DNA of 64,000 nt, taken from Liopterus haemorrhoidalis. Its lineage: Eukaryota; Arthropoda; Insecta; Coleoptera; Dytiscidae. Below, piece by piece: positions 33,455-45,582 of the stretch. The stretch's first letter is position 1. Every line of letters starts with the position of its first letter. A program made the translations under genes and the position numbers. The notes under the pieces were generated by a model. That model made no database searches and was not told where the DNA came from. It worked only from the letters and a program-made list of their open reading frames with translations. Location: NCBI GenBank assembly GCA_963971575.1, contig OZ020620.1, positions 38,207,992 to 38,271,991 of the forward strand, read 5' to 3'.

Positions 33455-33953
33455 CAGTAGTTCCCAACCTTTTTTACTTTCGGAGCCCTTTTTAGAATCA
33501 ATTTCTATGGCGGAGCCCCTAGGTCTACCCTATGTCTTACAAATTAATGGTATTTAGAAGCAATGTTATGGGGGAGGGGGTAGATTTTTTAATATAAATT
33601 CACTTTTCTCTTTCACAACTCACATATTGATAGACAGATTTTTATAAAATGAAGCAAATAATCAAAATACACGCAGATTATTCAAACAAAAATGCATCTC
33701 GCCGATCACATTCCAGCTAGTCCTAGAGTCTTAAACCGGCTAGAGTCAGAAATCACTCGGACATACATACAACTTGGCCAATTTTCTTTCAGAATGTAAT
33801 TTCCAATTTCTTATATTGATTCTGATTTTTATTTCTAATTCTTTTGGTTTTATTCAATTTTTATTGATTTTATTTCCTGGAACGACTGCGGAGCCCCTGA
33901 GAAGTGCACGCGGAGCACTTAGGGCTCCGCGGATCACAGGTTGGGAACCGCTA
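33455..33953. mobile_element. hAT MITE with near-identical duplication (C/A)TCTAAAA
   Basis: Opens CAGTAGTTCCCAACCTTTTT and closes CACAGGTTGGGAACCGCTA. CTCTAAAA (33447-33454) and ATCTAAAA (33954-33961) differ at one base. Copies of GGAGCCC/GGGCTCC occur near both ends. No transposase. Confidence 0.85.
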
Positions 33954-33961
33954 ATCTAAAA

Positions 33962-35400
33962 TAATGGATTTCTTTCCAGTCCCCCTAATATATGCCCTTA
34001 CGAATCTTTTCCTAATTAGTAAATACCTGCTTAAAATTAACAACTGGAGATTGTTTACACTGGACAGGCAAGATGGAATCTTGTTGATATGCCAAGACCA
34101 AATCCGGCTCGAAGGACCAAAATGTTACGTTTATAGACAATTAATAAATAAATAAAACTCATAACAAAAATTTCTATATTGTAATATCAGTTAAATAATT
34201 GACTCTATACATGTTTTTATTATCTGTCCAAATTCTTTTCTTTTTCTGTAGTCTTTGCCATCTTTGCACTAAACATTTGTCGTGCTGATAATGATGAATT
34301 TATTATGAATGCAATAAACTAATCACGTTTTTGTCATAAAAATGTATATATTCACATAGCAAAAACATCGTTTTGACCTAAATGAAACCTAATAAAAATA
34401 AACATGACCACGTGCTAATAGCTTTAATTCTAAAACCAACAATTAATTAAGAATAAAATACATTTTTATGTTATAAATGTATATTCAGTTGTTCAATCTT
34501 ATTCCACTTGTGTTATTTACTTTCACAAATCTTTAAATAATTCTGTACACGTGAGCACACAACACAAATTCTCAGAAGTGAAAACAACTCTTTTCATAAT
34601 AATAATAATAAATGAAGAAGAAAGAATAAAGAATAAGAACAGGTTTCTTCTTTCAAAAATAACCACTTTAAGTCCGTTCGTACTTCGTTGAGTAAATATC
34701 GAATATACTTGTCAAATGTTGTTAATGAGTTAAAGCAACAGGTTAAAATATTCAGGAATTTCTTTATTTCTTATTAAATATTTACTTACTTTTGCGCATG
34801 TAGATCTAGCTCAGCTGTGCATATATTTAATATATTTCGAAACGCAGTAAAGATACATCAATGATTATGTTTATCAAACGTGGTTAGGTATGCCATCTGT
34901 TTTTCTCTGATTTAACTATCAAAATATACTTAAAGAGAAAAAATTGCAAATAAAAATTGTTTGGTTTAAAAGCACGTTCTGTTTATTTGGATTATTTATT
35001 AAGTGTCATAGTAAGTGTTAGCTGGAAATAACTTAGTGACTTGCAGTATTTATTCACTTAGCTATGTAATTAAGGACCAAGCGACGGTTTTAAAAAGTTT
35101 ACCGCACAAAAAAAAAATGAAAAAACTTTCTGGTTAACAAATTTGCACAGTTTCAATTTTAGATTTTGAAACTAGTCAGTTGACAAAAGCAAATTTAATA
35201 AAATTACTTAACCAGGAGGGGTATTTTACTTAGGTAACAACAAAATTTAAACAAAAAAGTAAAATATGTTTTTTATATATGTAATTTCTTTGGTTTAGGT
35301 GGAACTAAATGGGGATTTCATTTTTTTAAGTTGGCATGATAACAGAGCTTGGTTAGGTTATTTAATTTTTCATGTTGGCATTTATTATTAAGTGACATTT
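33962..35400. other. Unassigned intronic sequence
   Basis: AT-rich, no supported gene. At 35402 TTAACCCCTTTACTG resembles a TTAA-flanked transposon end, but no partner end was found. Confidence 0.35.
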
Positions 35401-35499
35401 ATTAACCCCTTTACTGTTTATACACGGGGTCACATGAACTGACCACACATACAAATCCCGTGTATACACGTGCTAGATAGGAGAGCGGTGTCAATTTCG

Positions 35500-36320
35500 T
35501 TGCTGTTTTATGTCAATAACATTTTAATTTTTCGTCGGGGACCAAAATAAATGCCATATACTTCTAAAAAAAGTATGACTACAAAATTTTCAAGATTTTT
35601 TTTTTTTTTTTTTTTGTTTTTCGTGCCGAATTGATGATTTTGTCGTTACAAAATCATTTCTTACATCCGCGTTCATCTAACTATTAAAGTTTTCCAGTTA
35701 TACGTGATTTTTGAAAATTCAACTATTTTAATTCTTCGTCGGAGACTAAAATAAATGCCATAAACTTCTAAAACATGTCTGTTTTCACAATTTTCAAGAA
35801 AAAAAGATTATTGTTTTTTGTTTTTCTGGCCGAATGGACGATTTTGGCCTTACAAATTAATATAAAGCTTCCGCGTTCCTCTGACTAGTAACGTTTTCAA
35901 GTTATACGTGATTTTTGAAAATTCAATTATTTCGTTGCTATTTTATGTCAATAACATTTTAATTTTTCGTCGGAGATCAAAATAAATGCCATATACTTCT
36001 AAAACAGGTCTGTTTTCACAAATTTCAAGAAAAAAAAATATATATATTTTTTTGTTTTTCGGGCCGAATTGACGATTTGGCCTTACAAATTCATTTCTAG
36101 CTTCCGCGTTCCTTTGACTAGTAACGTTTTCAAGTTATACGTGATTTTTTAAAATTTAACTATTTATGTTATTTTATGTCAATACCATTTTAATTCTGCT
36201 ACGGAGACCAAAATAAATGCCTTATGCTTCTAAAACATGTCTACACAATTTTCAAGAAAAAAAGACTTTTTCCCCCCGCTTTTTCGGGCCGAATTGTGTT
36301 TTTGGCGTTAAAAATTCATA
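35500..36320. repeat. Tandem array, about four units of 204-231 bp
   Basis: The block CGTCGGAGACCAAAATAAAT recurs at 35533, 35737, 35968 and 36199. Each unit also holds TTCTAAAACATGTCTG, a poly-A/poly-T stretch, GGCCGAATTGACGATTT, CTTCCGCGTTC and GTTATACGTGATTTTTGAAA. The last unit is truncated. No coding potential. Confidence 0.8.
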
Positions 36321-36887
36321 ATACTAATGACATAAAATACCATATTTTGCTATATGTGATACAAAATCTAATTTTTAATAAATTTTTTTTTAACGCTTTT
36401 GTATTAATATGTTTCATAAAAATTAATTTATTTATAAATCAGTCAGTTTAATTTTATTCCCTACTTTAAAAAATTATAAAAGAACTGTTTCGTTAGATTT
36501 ATTTTTGGTTCGAATTCTCAAAATACCAGAAAATGTTAATGTTAGCCTTTTTGAACATTTCAAAAATTGATTTCAAACAAAACAAATAATAAATACACTG
36601 AAAACTGATTAAAACTCAAAACTAATTATGCAAACAACAATGTCAAAAAATATCCTTATGCTTATGGTCAAATATGTCATGTACAGCTAAGGTACGAACA
36701 TTGTGGAATTAAAATTAAATCCAAACGATTTTCAAACATTTATCAACGTTTTGTAAATATATTTCGTATGAGAAGCTTTACAGAGAGCATACAATAAATG
36801 GATAATAAATAAAAATAAAATATAATGGATAAATTGAAATACAGTAAAACGCAATAATTAAAAGAAGTACTGTTAATAAATATATAG

Positions 36888-36921
<34 letters not shown>

Positions 36922-36930
36922 GGAGAATTT

Positions 36931-36964
<34 letters not shown>

Positions 36965-38549
36965 CTAAATATATAACTAAATATATAGCTTTGTATAGCT
37001 ATGTACACTATCGTGGATCGTTACTTTCTAATAATATATTTAATATATTTATTTTTTTCTATTTTTAAATTTTAAATTTAAAGTAACTGTAGTTGCGTTC
37101 CGTAATTAAGACCACCTGTAGCGTTATAAAATATTAATCTAATTATTTATTAATATATAATCCAGAAATGAAGCACATTCTTATAATTCTTGTCTACTTT
37201 TTACCATTTATGAATGCATAATAATGTGCTATTTTTTATAATTTTTTTCCTGAAACACCTGTTCAAATAATTGACACATTTTGCAATATTTTTATTGCAA
37301 ATAGATAAGTATGAAAATTTTATAATTACAAGTTTCCGCAGAAATAGAAATAGGTTGAATTACGAAGAAATTTTCCGCAAGAAATAAGATAAACCCCTAA
37401 TAGTTCTGGTATTAAAATGATTTCTTCGTGTATTAATATTTTCTAAGAATTGCGTTTAATTTCCATTCCAGAGGTAAATAATTACCTGTAGTATGTTATA
37501 CTTGCATTGGTCCCCGGCGGCTTTTAATAAATGTGTATCTTAATTATAAATCTGGTGCCACATCACTGTAATTAATAAGTTGTGAGAGCGGCTACTTTCA
37601 AATTCGCTTGATCTCCAGAGCAATCTGTGACCAGTTACACCTTCTCTTTGTCCAACACTCGCTAACAAATGATTCCAAAAATGATTTATTCACTCATGCC
37701 CAAATTACTTTACTCGCTAAAAATGAGACTAATTAAGAGAAGATGAATTAAATTTCCGTTTATGTATTATTTTCACTTAAAATTACATTGGATAAATTAG
37801 AAAATGTAACTAAAATTTAAAAAATAATCGTTTGATGAAAAATTATCCTAATTGATTTTCTTCAAGTTGAGCTTGCGGCAAGGCACTGCGGGAAAGCGTT
37901 GTGCATCAAAATAACTCACTGAATTTATTCCTTACATTTAATAACACCAATAATAACGCAAGAGTATAAACAATTGTTGTATCATGGAGCTAATTGTCAT
38001 TGAAAATTATTTTTAAATGTATTTAATAATTTGTATAATTGACATAACATATAATTATTAAATATTACAAGATGTTAGATAATGTTTTTGGTTACAAATT
38101 TAGTCATATTTAATTTACTGGGCAAAAAATTCTACCTGAGTTCAACATATGTTCTCAACATTCTTATACTTTGAATCATATCCGCCTTTATTATTTCACA
38201 GGTACAATTATTAAAGAAGTTGAACTGTTGTTCCCTTCTCCATCTTCTAGGTCTCTTTTTTCTATTGCCTTATCCATGTTATACTTTCACAATCTTCTGG
38301 AACACTTTTTCTATTGAACTCCAATCAATTATCCTTTAAATCCATGGTCAGTACCATATCACACACAAAAAAGTCAGTAACTGATCTAAAAGCGATTCCA
38401 AAAAGTGACAAATTATTTCCAAAAATGGAAAAGAAATAATGATGTGTATCAGCAGGAGGATAATTTTTGGAAGATGATAATTTAAATTTAATATTGGTTT
38501 TAGGATTTCGTAGGTATGACCAAGAAACTTTTATACAGTCACTCATTTA
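36321..38549. other. AT-rich intronic sequence with (AT)n microsatellites
   Basis: Two (AT)n runs at about 36890-36918 and 36933-36962 separated by a GGAGAATTTC block. The remainder has no recognisable coding region or repeat boundary. Confidence 0.5.
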
Positions 38550-39471
38550 CAGTCTGTATAATAAGACATCCATGCTTATAACTCATGATCAGACATGTCC
38601 ACAAATAATAAACAGGTTCAAACATGATAAAAACATCAAGACCTAATACGCCCTATAATAAAAATTGTTTAGTTAGTGTTTTGTTTTTCAGTAGTGCGGT
38701 TGTGTAATAATGAGTGCTATTTATGCAAAACGTTTTGAAGCAGTATTTTTACGTACCCACCCAAAAGGGCCAAAAATGTCCTTTTCAAGTGTAGCAAAAT
38801 ATATGCACAAGTTAGTAGACTTTGTGAAGTATTGGGCGATTGAAAATTAATAAAAATGTTACCGATTTACCTAATCGTGGATTCAAAAAAGTAGACCACT
38901 AAAAAACAAAATGAAATGATTTTTAACGTTTTTAAAAATAATCCTATGTTATATTTACGTAAATATCAGGCAATTTTGTTAAAAAAAGGACATTAAGTTA
39001 AGTCTAATGACCCTGAGAAGTCGTTTAATTGAAAATGGTATTAAATTCAGGAGCACCAAACAAAAACCATTGTTATCGGTGAAACATATCGAAAAACGAC
39101 TCGCTTTGGCCAAGAAAAATTTAGATTGCGATTGGAGTGATGTGGTTTTTTCTGATGACTGATGCAAATCCTATTAAAAATGTTTAGGGGAACATGAAAT
39201 ATAAGCTTCGAACAAAAAACGTTCAAAATTTGGATCACCTAACTCGTCAAATACGGCAGATATGGAGATCACTGCCAAAGTCGTATGCCGAAAAGCTGGT
39301 AGAAAGTGTACCGAATGGATGCCAAGCAATAATTGATAATAATGTAGATAGAACCAATTATTAGGTAGTAGCGTAATAATATTTACAGTAAATTTTTAAA
39401 TTATTTTTAGTTTTCCTTTTCTCTCTTATAGTTCGTCAAAAATCAACCAGGACGTCTTATTATACAAACTG
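38550..39471 (+). mobile_element. Tc1-like element with CAGTCTGTATAATAAGAC ends
   Basis: Left terminus CAGTCTGTATAATAAGACAT at 38550 preceded by TA, right terminus GACGTCTTATTATACAAACTG ending 39471, imperfect inverted repeats. It carries a Tc1-type transposase remnant (38710-39364). A solitary right end of this family is at 22468-22555. Confidence 0.8.
38710..39364 (+). pseudogene. Tc1-like transposase with the catalytic middle deleted
   Basis: From the ATG at 38710 the frame gives MSAIYAKRFEAVFL and later, after stops, IKLSLMTLRSRLIENGIKFR, KPLLSVKHIEKRLALAKKNL and WSDVVFSDD (first catalytic Asp). The sequence then jumps to ANPIKNVWG-like NPIKNV, GNMKYKLRTKNVQNLDHL and PKSYAEKLVESVPNGCQAII, the C-terminal end of Tc1 transposases. 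About a third of the protein, with the second Asp, is missing. Stops near 38848 and 38875 confirm inactivation. Confidence 0.8.
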
Positions 39472-40514
39472 TTTCCACAACCAACTCCGGCTGAATGGAG
39501 TTGGTACATTTTTACCGACTTAAACTCGGTAAACCAAAATTCTACCAACTCCGACCCGAGTAAAAATATCTAATATTTGAAGCGAATTCGTACAACAGTC
39601 GTACAACGGTCACCGTTTGAATGTTTATAATGAAATTCTGTAAGTCCAAATTTTTCCAAATGGATGGCGTTTGACCTTTGTAAACCGCAGCTTTAGCTGA
39701 GGCTTAATAATTATCACTAAAGACGGCCGCTGTACGCCGAGTGTACGGCTTTTTCAATCTTTTGCTTAAAATTTGGACGCCGTATGCCTATACAACCTTT
39801 AAAGTTTTTGAAGAGTCATTTTGTACTCTGTAACACCGTTATATGACTCTGAAATGCTAATACCCTTTTCACACTAGATCTTTAAGATCGGATGTTAAAG
39901 TGAATGTATCTTTAAACGCTAATGTGAAACCGTATGGCTTCGTCTAAATACAAGCGATGTTTAAGACAGAGATCTGCGTCTTAAACTTCGTCCGCATTGC
40001 CAACTTAATTTCTGTTATAAAAAAATACTCCTTGAATTTGTGCTGTCAACATATCATAAACAAGAATACTGTATTATATCGACGTTATAAGAAGTTTATA
40101 CTTATTGTTATAATAAAATACAGAGCTACAATAATTGAGATAAAATGTATCGACTTACATATTAATACAGGTGTAATATATTCTTTATTGTAGTGTCTTT
40201 ATTGTAGAATGAAATGAAATATCCATATTTGTTTATAATAATTCAAAATGTGCGTCTGCGCAGACAGTTTAAAACTGGTAATTTCATGACGGTAACTTAA
40301 GGACAAAATTACTGTAGCTGATGACAGCACCAGAGATTTAAACATCAAGTGTGAAAGCATACCGATCTTAAACATCGGTGAACTTTAAGTTCACTCGTCT
40401 TAAAGATATAGTGTGAAAAGGGTATAAGCGGCCGTTGTTCGACCATTGTAAAATCTCCGTTTATTTTTATTCGGAGACTTAGACTCGATGACTATGAATC
40501 CGACTCCACAACCC
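39472..40514. mobile_element. Probable hAT-like repeat ending GACTCCACAACCCTG, split by a Harbinger-like MITE
   Basis: The right end AATCCGACTCCACAACCCTG at 40514 resembles hAT termini. At the left, TTCCACAACCAACTCCGGCT near 39472 carries related words but is not a clean inverted match. The element at 39861-40424 sits within this region. Confidence 0.4.
39861..40424. mobile_element. PIF/Harbinger-like MITE with TAA duplication
   Basis: Opens TACCCTTTTCACACTAGATC and closes AGATATAGTGTGAAAAGGGTA; TAA at 39858-39860 and 40425-40427. Three-base TAA/TTA duplications characterise PIF/Harbinger. The 564-bp interior has more inverted words (GATCGGATGTTAAAG, CATCGGTGAACTTTAAG) but no transposase. 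Confidence 0.75.
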
Positions 40515-41370
40515 TGCTTACTAGTGCAAAACTTTCTGCATTAAAAACTAATATGTGCTAAATTCTATGAGCTGTAACATTTAGAATAACATTCGCACTT
40601 TGCAATAACGAACAGGTTCTAATTGTAACATTTCCTGCATAAGTAAATTATAATTATATTAACTGTTTAAATGCAACTAATCGACCCATTTTCAAGCAAT
40701 AGTATTAACGGTTATTCTAAAAAAGTTCTTTCTTCATATCCGTAAATCATTTATAAACCTAAAATAATTACGATAAATTTAGTGGCTTATGTATATTCTC
40801 ACGCGGCAAAATCACGTAAGAAACACTTTTTTAATATAAAATCAGTGTTAATACGAATCCAAATGTTTATTTCCTTAAGAATACTTCTTTTAAGAACCAT
40901 ATATGGTCATCATTTACCAAATAGTTTAGCACAAATTACAAGCTGGTCCAGCGAAATCGAACGGAGGCTTGTGATTGCCGACACACGAACTCAAATTAAA
41001 GAATGTTCCGTTAACTTAATCCAACACTCAAAAACACATACGTACAGACTCACACACATACAGACGTACAGAAATGCTTGCTTGGGAACATTTCTTCATT
41101 CGGACTCACATGCTATGTTTCAAGATAACACATGAATTTTTTCCTTCATTATTTCAATGCCATAATTACACACAGGTTATTTTTTAAGTGCCGTACCGTG
41201 TTCATGTCAGTACAAAAAAATATTAAAAATATTATTAAGATAGCAACACAAAAATTGCTGATCTTTTTTGGTGTTTCGAAATTGATATCACGGAAGGAAT
41301 ATTAGCATCCTTTCACATGCTAAATATATTTTATAAATAAAATTTAACATTTTAAGACTAGGCATTTTCG
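40515..41370. other. Unassigned intronic sequence
   Basis: No recognised repeat boundary. The ORF at 40782-41135 has no family signature and AT-biased codons. Confidence 0.35.
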
Positions 41371-41374
41371 ATCA

Positions 41375-41555
41375 ATTCATGTGCAACCATCTTTTTACCG
41401 ATCGCCAACATATATAAGGGAGGTATTGTGATCATACCTATTTTGACATTTCGCAGTTTCGATGAATTTCCACGAATTGAGGTCCCTACATAAGTTTTGA
41501 ATATTTTTAGCATAATGTCTGTTGATCTGTCTGTCTGTCTGTGTGTCTGTCTGTG

Positions 41556-41631
<76 letters not shown>

Positions 41632-42055
41632 TACACGTGCAGAGCAAATTCGGCTAAAAGTATTTTTATAAAGCTTCTGACATCAATGGCACGAGTTGAT
41701 CAACTTTTGGTAAAAATCGGTTGACTAAAAATGAGAGTTAACTCGTGTCGATTTTAAGATTTTTGCAAATATTTAATAACAGAAATATATTTCGAAAAAA
41801 TGTATTTAACAAAAGTTGCTATAAAATCAGTAACTAACAACTTTTATTTGAGACATTGAGAAAAATTTTGAAAAATTAATAAAAGTATCTATTTTTTATA
41901 CTTATATGAAACGTTTCCATGGTCATGATAAATAATATCTCTGTTAGAACATATTAGGCCAAGTTATTTCTACTCTGCTGCTAGAATGTATTTTATACAA
42001 GTACTTTGTGATGGTGGTCGTTCCTGTGGTGGCCACAGCTGATTTTTCATACTTA
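41375..42055 (+). repeat. Complete single unit of the (CAGA)n repeat family
   Basis: Runs from TTTTTACCGATCGCCAACAT (41391) through GTGATCATACCTATTTTGAC, a long TCTG run (41518-41630), GTATACACGTGCAGAGCAAA, GGCACGAGTTGATCAACTTT, to CTGTGGTGGCCACAGCTGAT near 42043. The inner end ACCGACCGCCA-type and outer end TGGCGGTCGGT-type words are inverted matches, suggesting short terminal repeats. Confidence 0.75.
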
Positions 42056-42855
42056 TATGTAACGTTTCCATGATCATGATAAATTATATCTTTGTTAGAA
42101 AATATTAGGCCAAGTTATTCGTGTCGGTTTTAAGATTTTTGCGAATATTTCACAAAAAAAAAATATTTAAAAAATTTTTATTTAACAGAAGTTTCTATAA
42201 AAGCAATAACTAATACACTAATAACTTTTTTTTTTTTTATTTATTATTTTATTGGCCATTAGTCTTTCGACCATACTAACCAATTACAATATATTTAATT
42301 ACTTTATTTTAACAATATAGACTTATTTATATATACATATATACATATATACATACACATGCATGCATACATGCACATATACCCACATTTGTTATTACAT
42401 TTTAAAATTTTAATTAACAATGAACAACCAATAATACATAATTTATAATTTTTAGTAAATTTAATGTTAAATGTTTAATCCACAATTACTGACAAAATTT
42501 GCAATAGATAGGTATGATTTGGAATTAGCAAGTACATTGTTTACATTGTAAGGAGGTAGTAAATTTATCTTACGGAGGTTAATATTTAGTTGAACTCTTT
42601 GGTTGCGGTAAAGAGGACATTGAAACAAGATATGATCTAAAGACCCTACCGTACTACTAATAACTTTTATTTGAGATATTTTTTTTTTTGGTATGTATGC
42701 AGGTACGTTTCCATGGTTATCGTAAATTATAAATACACGTTATGAAATTGTTAACGTAATATAATACGTTATTGTCTTACAATAATAACTACTCTGCTGC
42801 TGGAATGTATTTTATACAAGTACTTTGTGATGGCGGACGGTCCTGTAGTGGCCAC
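42056..42855 (+). repeat. Second, partial (CAGA)n unit in tandem, split by a LINE
   Basis: The outer half of the unit is repeated: TATGTAACGTTTCCATGATC, TTAAGATTTTTGCGAATATT, and after the LINE CTCTGCTGCTGGAATGTATT and CAAGTACTTTGTGATGGCGG. Together with the unit at 41375 it forms a head-to-tail partial array. Confidence 0.7.
42230..42655 (-). mobile_element. 5'-truncated LINE with the 13-bp duplication ACTAATAACTTTT
   Basis: On the minus strand the ORF reads GSLDHILFQCPLYRNQRVQL, then KINLLPPYNVNNVLANSKSY and LSIANFVSNCGLNI before a stop, the C-terminal tail of a Jockey/R1-like ORF2 including a DH-F-CP zinc-type block. A T-rich stretch at the left is the reversed A-rich tail. ACTAATAACTTTT stands at 42217-42229 and 42656-42668. 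Confidence 0.88.
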
Positions 42856-43643
42856 AACTAATTTTTTATATTTAAGATTAGCTGGGATACATGCAGAGCC
42901 CCAAGAGTGGGCTCGGGCCCACAATAATTACAGACCAGAACATTGGGAAATCAATAAGTCGTCAACCCTTCCCTCCGATAATTTCGGGCCCGATGACAAA
43001 TAAAACTCTACGTGTAGATAGAAATAGTTCTTTACTTTTTCTATAATCTATGTTCTCATTTTTTTTTTTTTTATGTCTGTCTGTCTGGTCTTTATGCAGA
43101 ACCAAACGGATAGACCAATTTTCACCAAAATTAGGACAGGGGAGAGTTGCAGTTGGAGATAGTTGTGGAATTCTGTAATATATCACAAAGTTTATGCAAA
43201 TAAATTCCCATTATTTATAAAACCAAAAACTGGTATTTATCAACCGTCCTTAAAGTATGTAATATCATTAGTTTTCTAAAAATTTTAATGGAACAAACTG
43301 ATAAATAACAGTTCTAAAAACGTAAATTCTTAGATGAAATCAGTAATAACATAAATCTACCGACGTATAAATAAGAACCAAACACATTAAATGGTACACG
43401 TTAACTGGTGAGATTCGATAAATCCAGTTTCGGGAATGTAAGGTCGCTATCGACATGGAGATACGCACTTCTCAACTAATGACTTCACGACTAACAGATA
43501 AAATGAACCAACGAGTTTCAGGTTTGTCAGATAAAATATTGATGCTGTGGACACTTAAATAATTGGCTAATTGTATAAACAAATCAGTATTGGTTTTGAG
43601 ATACAAAAATTATCAACAGCATAATAGTAAAATTCTTTTAATA
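42856..43643. other. Intronic sequence with a TCTG patch
   Basis: 43063-43150 has poly-T followed by ATGTCTGTCTGTCTGGTC and AACCAAACGGATAGACC, a dispersed repeat unlike the main (CAGA)n units. The rest is unassigned. Confidence 0.4.
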
Positions 43644-44290
43644 CAAGGTGTCTCAAAAGAAATTTTATATTTAGTGGATCGATTAAAAAAAAAGTAAGCC
43701 GTATATAGAAAAAATGTTTATTAATTATTAAAATACACTTTTTGGGGATTTATTTCTTAAAAATAATATCGTCTAAATGTAGACCCTCGCGTTCTCGGCA
43801 CTCATTTAATCGAACAGTAAAATTACTTATGACGTCTCGGCAGGTGGACTCAGGGATGGCTGCCATTTCGTGACGGATATTTTCTTTCAAATGCGCCAGT
43901 GAAGTCGGTTTATTGGCGTAAACTTTAGATTTAAGATAACCCCATAGGAAAAAGTCCATAGGGGTTAAATCTGGACTGCGTGGAGGCCAATTTATGTCAC
44001 CTCTCCGGGAGATCAATTTGCCTGAGAAAATTTCACGAACACGTGGCAGAGACATATTGGACGTGTGTGAAGTTGCTCCGTCCTGTTGGAACAATGTTCT
44101 TTGGTTATAGCCAGGAAAGTTTTGCAGTTCAGGTACCAAGAAGTTGTCTAACATCTCCACATAACGCTCTGAATTCACTGTAACTGCACGCCACCTTTCG
44201 TCTTCAAAAAAGTAGGGGCCGATAATTCCTCGCGCCGACATCGCAGCTCATACGGTCACTTTAGGCGAATGTAGGGGTTTCTGATGTTTG
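43644..44290 (-). pseudogene. 5'-truncated second copy of the DD41D element
   Basis: Begins with the terminal repeat CAAGGTGTCTCAAAAGAAAT (43644, preceded by TA) and is nearly identical to the right half of the copy at 22604. The minus-strand frame from 44241 to 43750 is intact and includes FQQDGATSHT and SPDLTPMDFFLW with 41 residues between the last two Asp. Homology ends at 44290, where a LINE RNase H fragment begins. It lacks the helix-turn-helix part and first Asp. Confidence 0.88.
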
Positions 44291-44530
44291 GCTTTTTGTG
44301 GCTTTTAGCAAGCTATATGCTTCTGCAGTGAAATTACTTGCTGTATCAGGGAGGTAAAACATGTATTTCTCGTCGTTGATGACGTAAGCAGCACCGGTTT
44401 TATGATAGTGATGTGACCCGTCAGTGAATATTCGTTGATAGTTATGAAATTTGAGTCCATTTCAAGAAAGAGTTTTTCGTACGCAAACAACGTTCCAACC
44501 TCTGCACAAATTTTGATGTTTAGACACTCA
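44291..44530 (-). pseudogene. LINE RNase H domain fragment
   Basis: The minus strand reads IFTDGSHHYHKTGAAYVI, then YLPDTASNFTAEAYSLLKAT. TDGS (catalytic Asp) and the E of FTAEAYSLL are RNase H landmarks found downstream of reverse transcriptase in Jockey/I/R1-type LINEs. The domain stops abruptly at the DD41D element boundary, so the later catalytic Asp is lost. The sequence above 44460 is frameshifted. Confidence 0.75.
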
Positions 44531-45380
44531 AAGTAACGCTCGAACTGTCACCTTTCCAACGAGCGCTTAGTGGTGTCGCTGCGATCTGTGTTTCTTGAGT
44601 TATTTGCAATTGGCGCCGTCTATCGGCAAAAACTCCACGAACTTTTTCCCAGACCGATATTTTCCTTGTTGTTTCATTCTTTTTATGTATGCATCCATGG
44701 TGGTCTATGGTCCTATAATTCTACTTCCACAGCTATGTAACAATAAAATTAAACACCCTATACGTACGTTTCAAAATTGACTACCGCGGCGCTACGATCT
44801 TAAATTTATTTCCCTATAAATCAGATTCTACTCTAGGGATATAACATTTTCGAAAATGTACAAAGTACAAAAATGTATTAATATTAACTATTTCGACTAT
44901 CTGATGTAGAATATATTGTAAAAGTTGAACGTACATATATATGTAACATAATAGGTACGTCGCAAAATAATGACGTTGTGGTTCACTTAATTGTTTTTCA
45001 ATATCATATTACAACAGCGATATCAATTAATATTCCCACGAATGTAATATGCGGCGAGATTATGCCGAGTTGTAGCACGAATATAACCTCAAAGAAACTA
45101 CAGCCAGCTTCATTTCGAAATAACAAAAGAAGCAATCAAGTACCGAATGCCAAGTCTTCGAACAATCATATTTTAGTCAGGTTACCTTTTGTTCACTGTG
45201 TAATAGACAACTTTTAAGATACATCTCGATATATAAATTGATATTTTTGATGAATAATTATCGACTTTTGAACTAACCGATATTTTATATTACCATTTGG
45301 TTGTCTAGGGAGTTATGTCAGCGGGTTTATATTAAAATTAAATTAGATTGTTCCCAGAAATTTATTAATGAAACATTAAC
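44531..45380. other. Unassigned intronic sequence
   Basis: No supported gene; the ORF 44978-45217 has no family signature. Confidence 0.35.
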
Positions 45381-45381
45381 A

Positions 45382-45500
45382 AAAAATAATTGATGTGAAG
45401 TTTGAATTTTCACATACTTCAGAGTTTCGTGAGCATCCATTAGTCAATTTTTTGTTGTAATCACGACATTATTTTAAAATAAATTTGTTTTTAGTCTAAG
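45382..45500 (-). mobile_element. 3' end of the tRNA-headed retroelement
   Basis: ATAATTGATGTGAAGTTTGA and TTTTCACATACTTCAGAGTT match the shared 3' terminus of the family in minus orientation. The body is lost. Confidence 0.6.
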
Positions 45501-45501
45501 C

Positions 45502-45582
45502 CAGGGATCGGCAAGCTTTTTAGCGTCGCAGATCGTATTCAGTAATTATTTTCTTTTCGTCGTGGACCACATTCAGTATATA
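45502..45582. mobile_element. hAT-like MITE end CAGGGATCGGCAAG
   Basis: CAGGGATCGGCAAGCTTTTT follows GTCTAAGC, which fits the 8-bp target type of the other hAT MITEs here. The opposite end was not located; another element begins at 45583. Confidence 0.45.

Noticed and set aside
35402..35480. piggyBac-like end (TTAACCCCTTTACTG)
   Set aside because: No inverted partner with TTAA could be found nearby, so no element boundary can be supported.
40782..41135. 117-codon ORF as a possible small gene
   Set aside because: No signal peptide, domain or repeat composition that I recognise; AT-biased random-looking content within intronic sequence.
44978..45217. 79-codon ORF near the DD41D copy
   Set aside because: No resemblance to a transposase or host protein, and no repeat boundary supports it.
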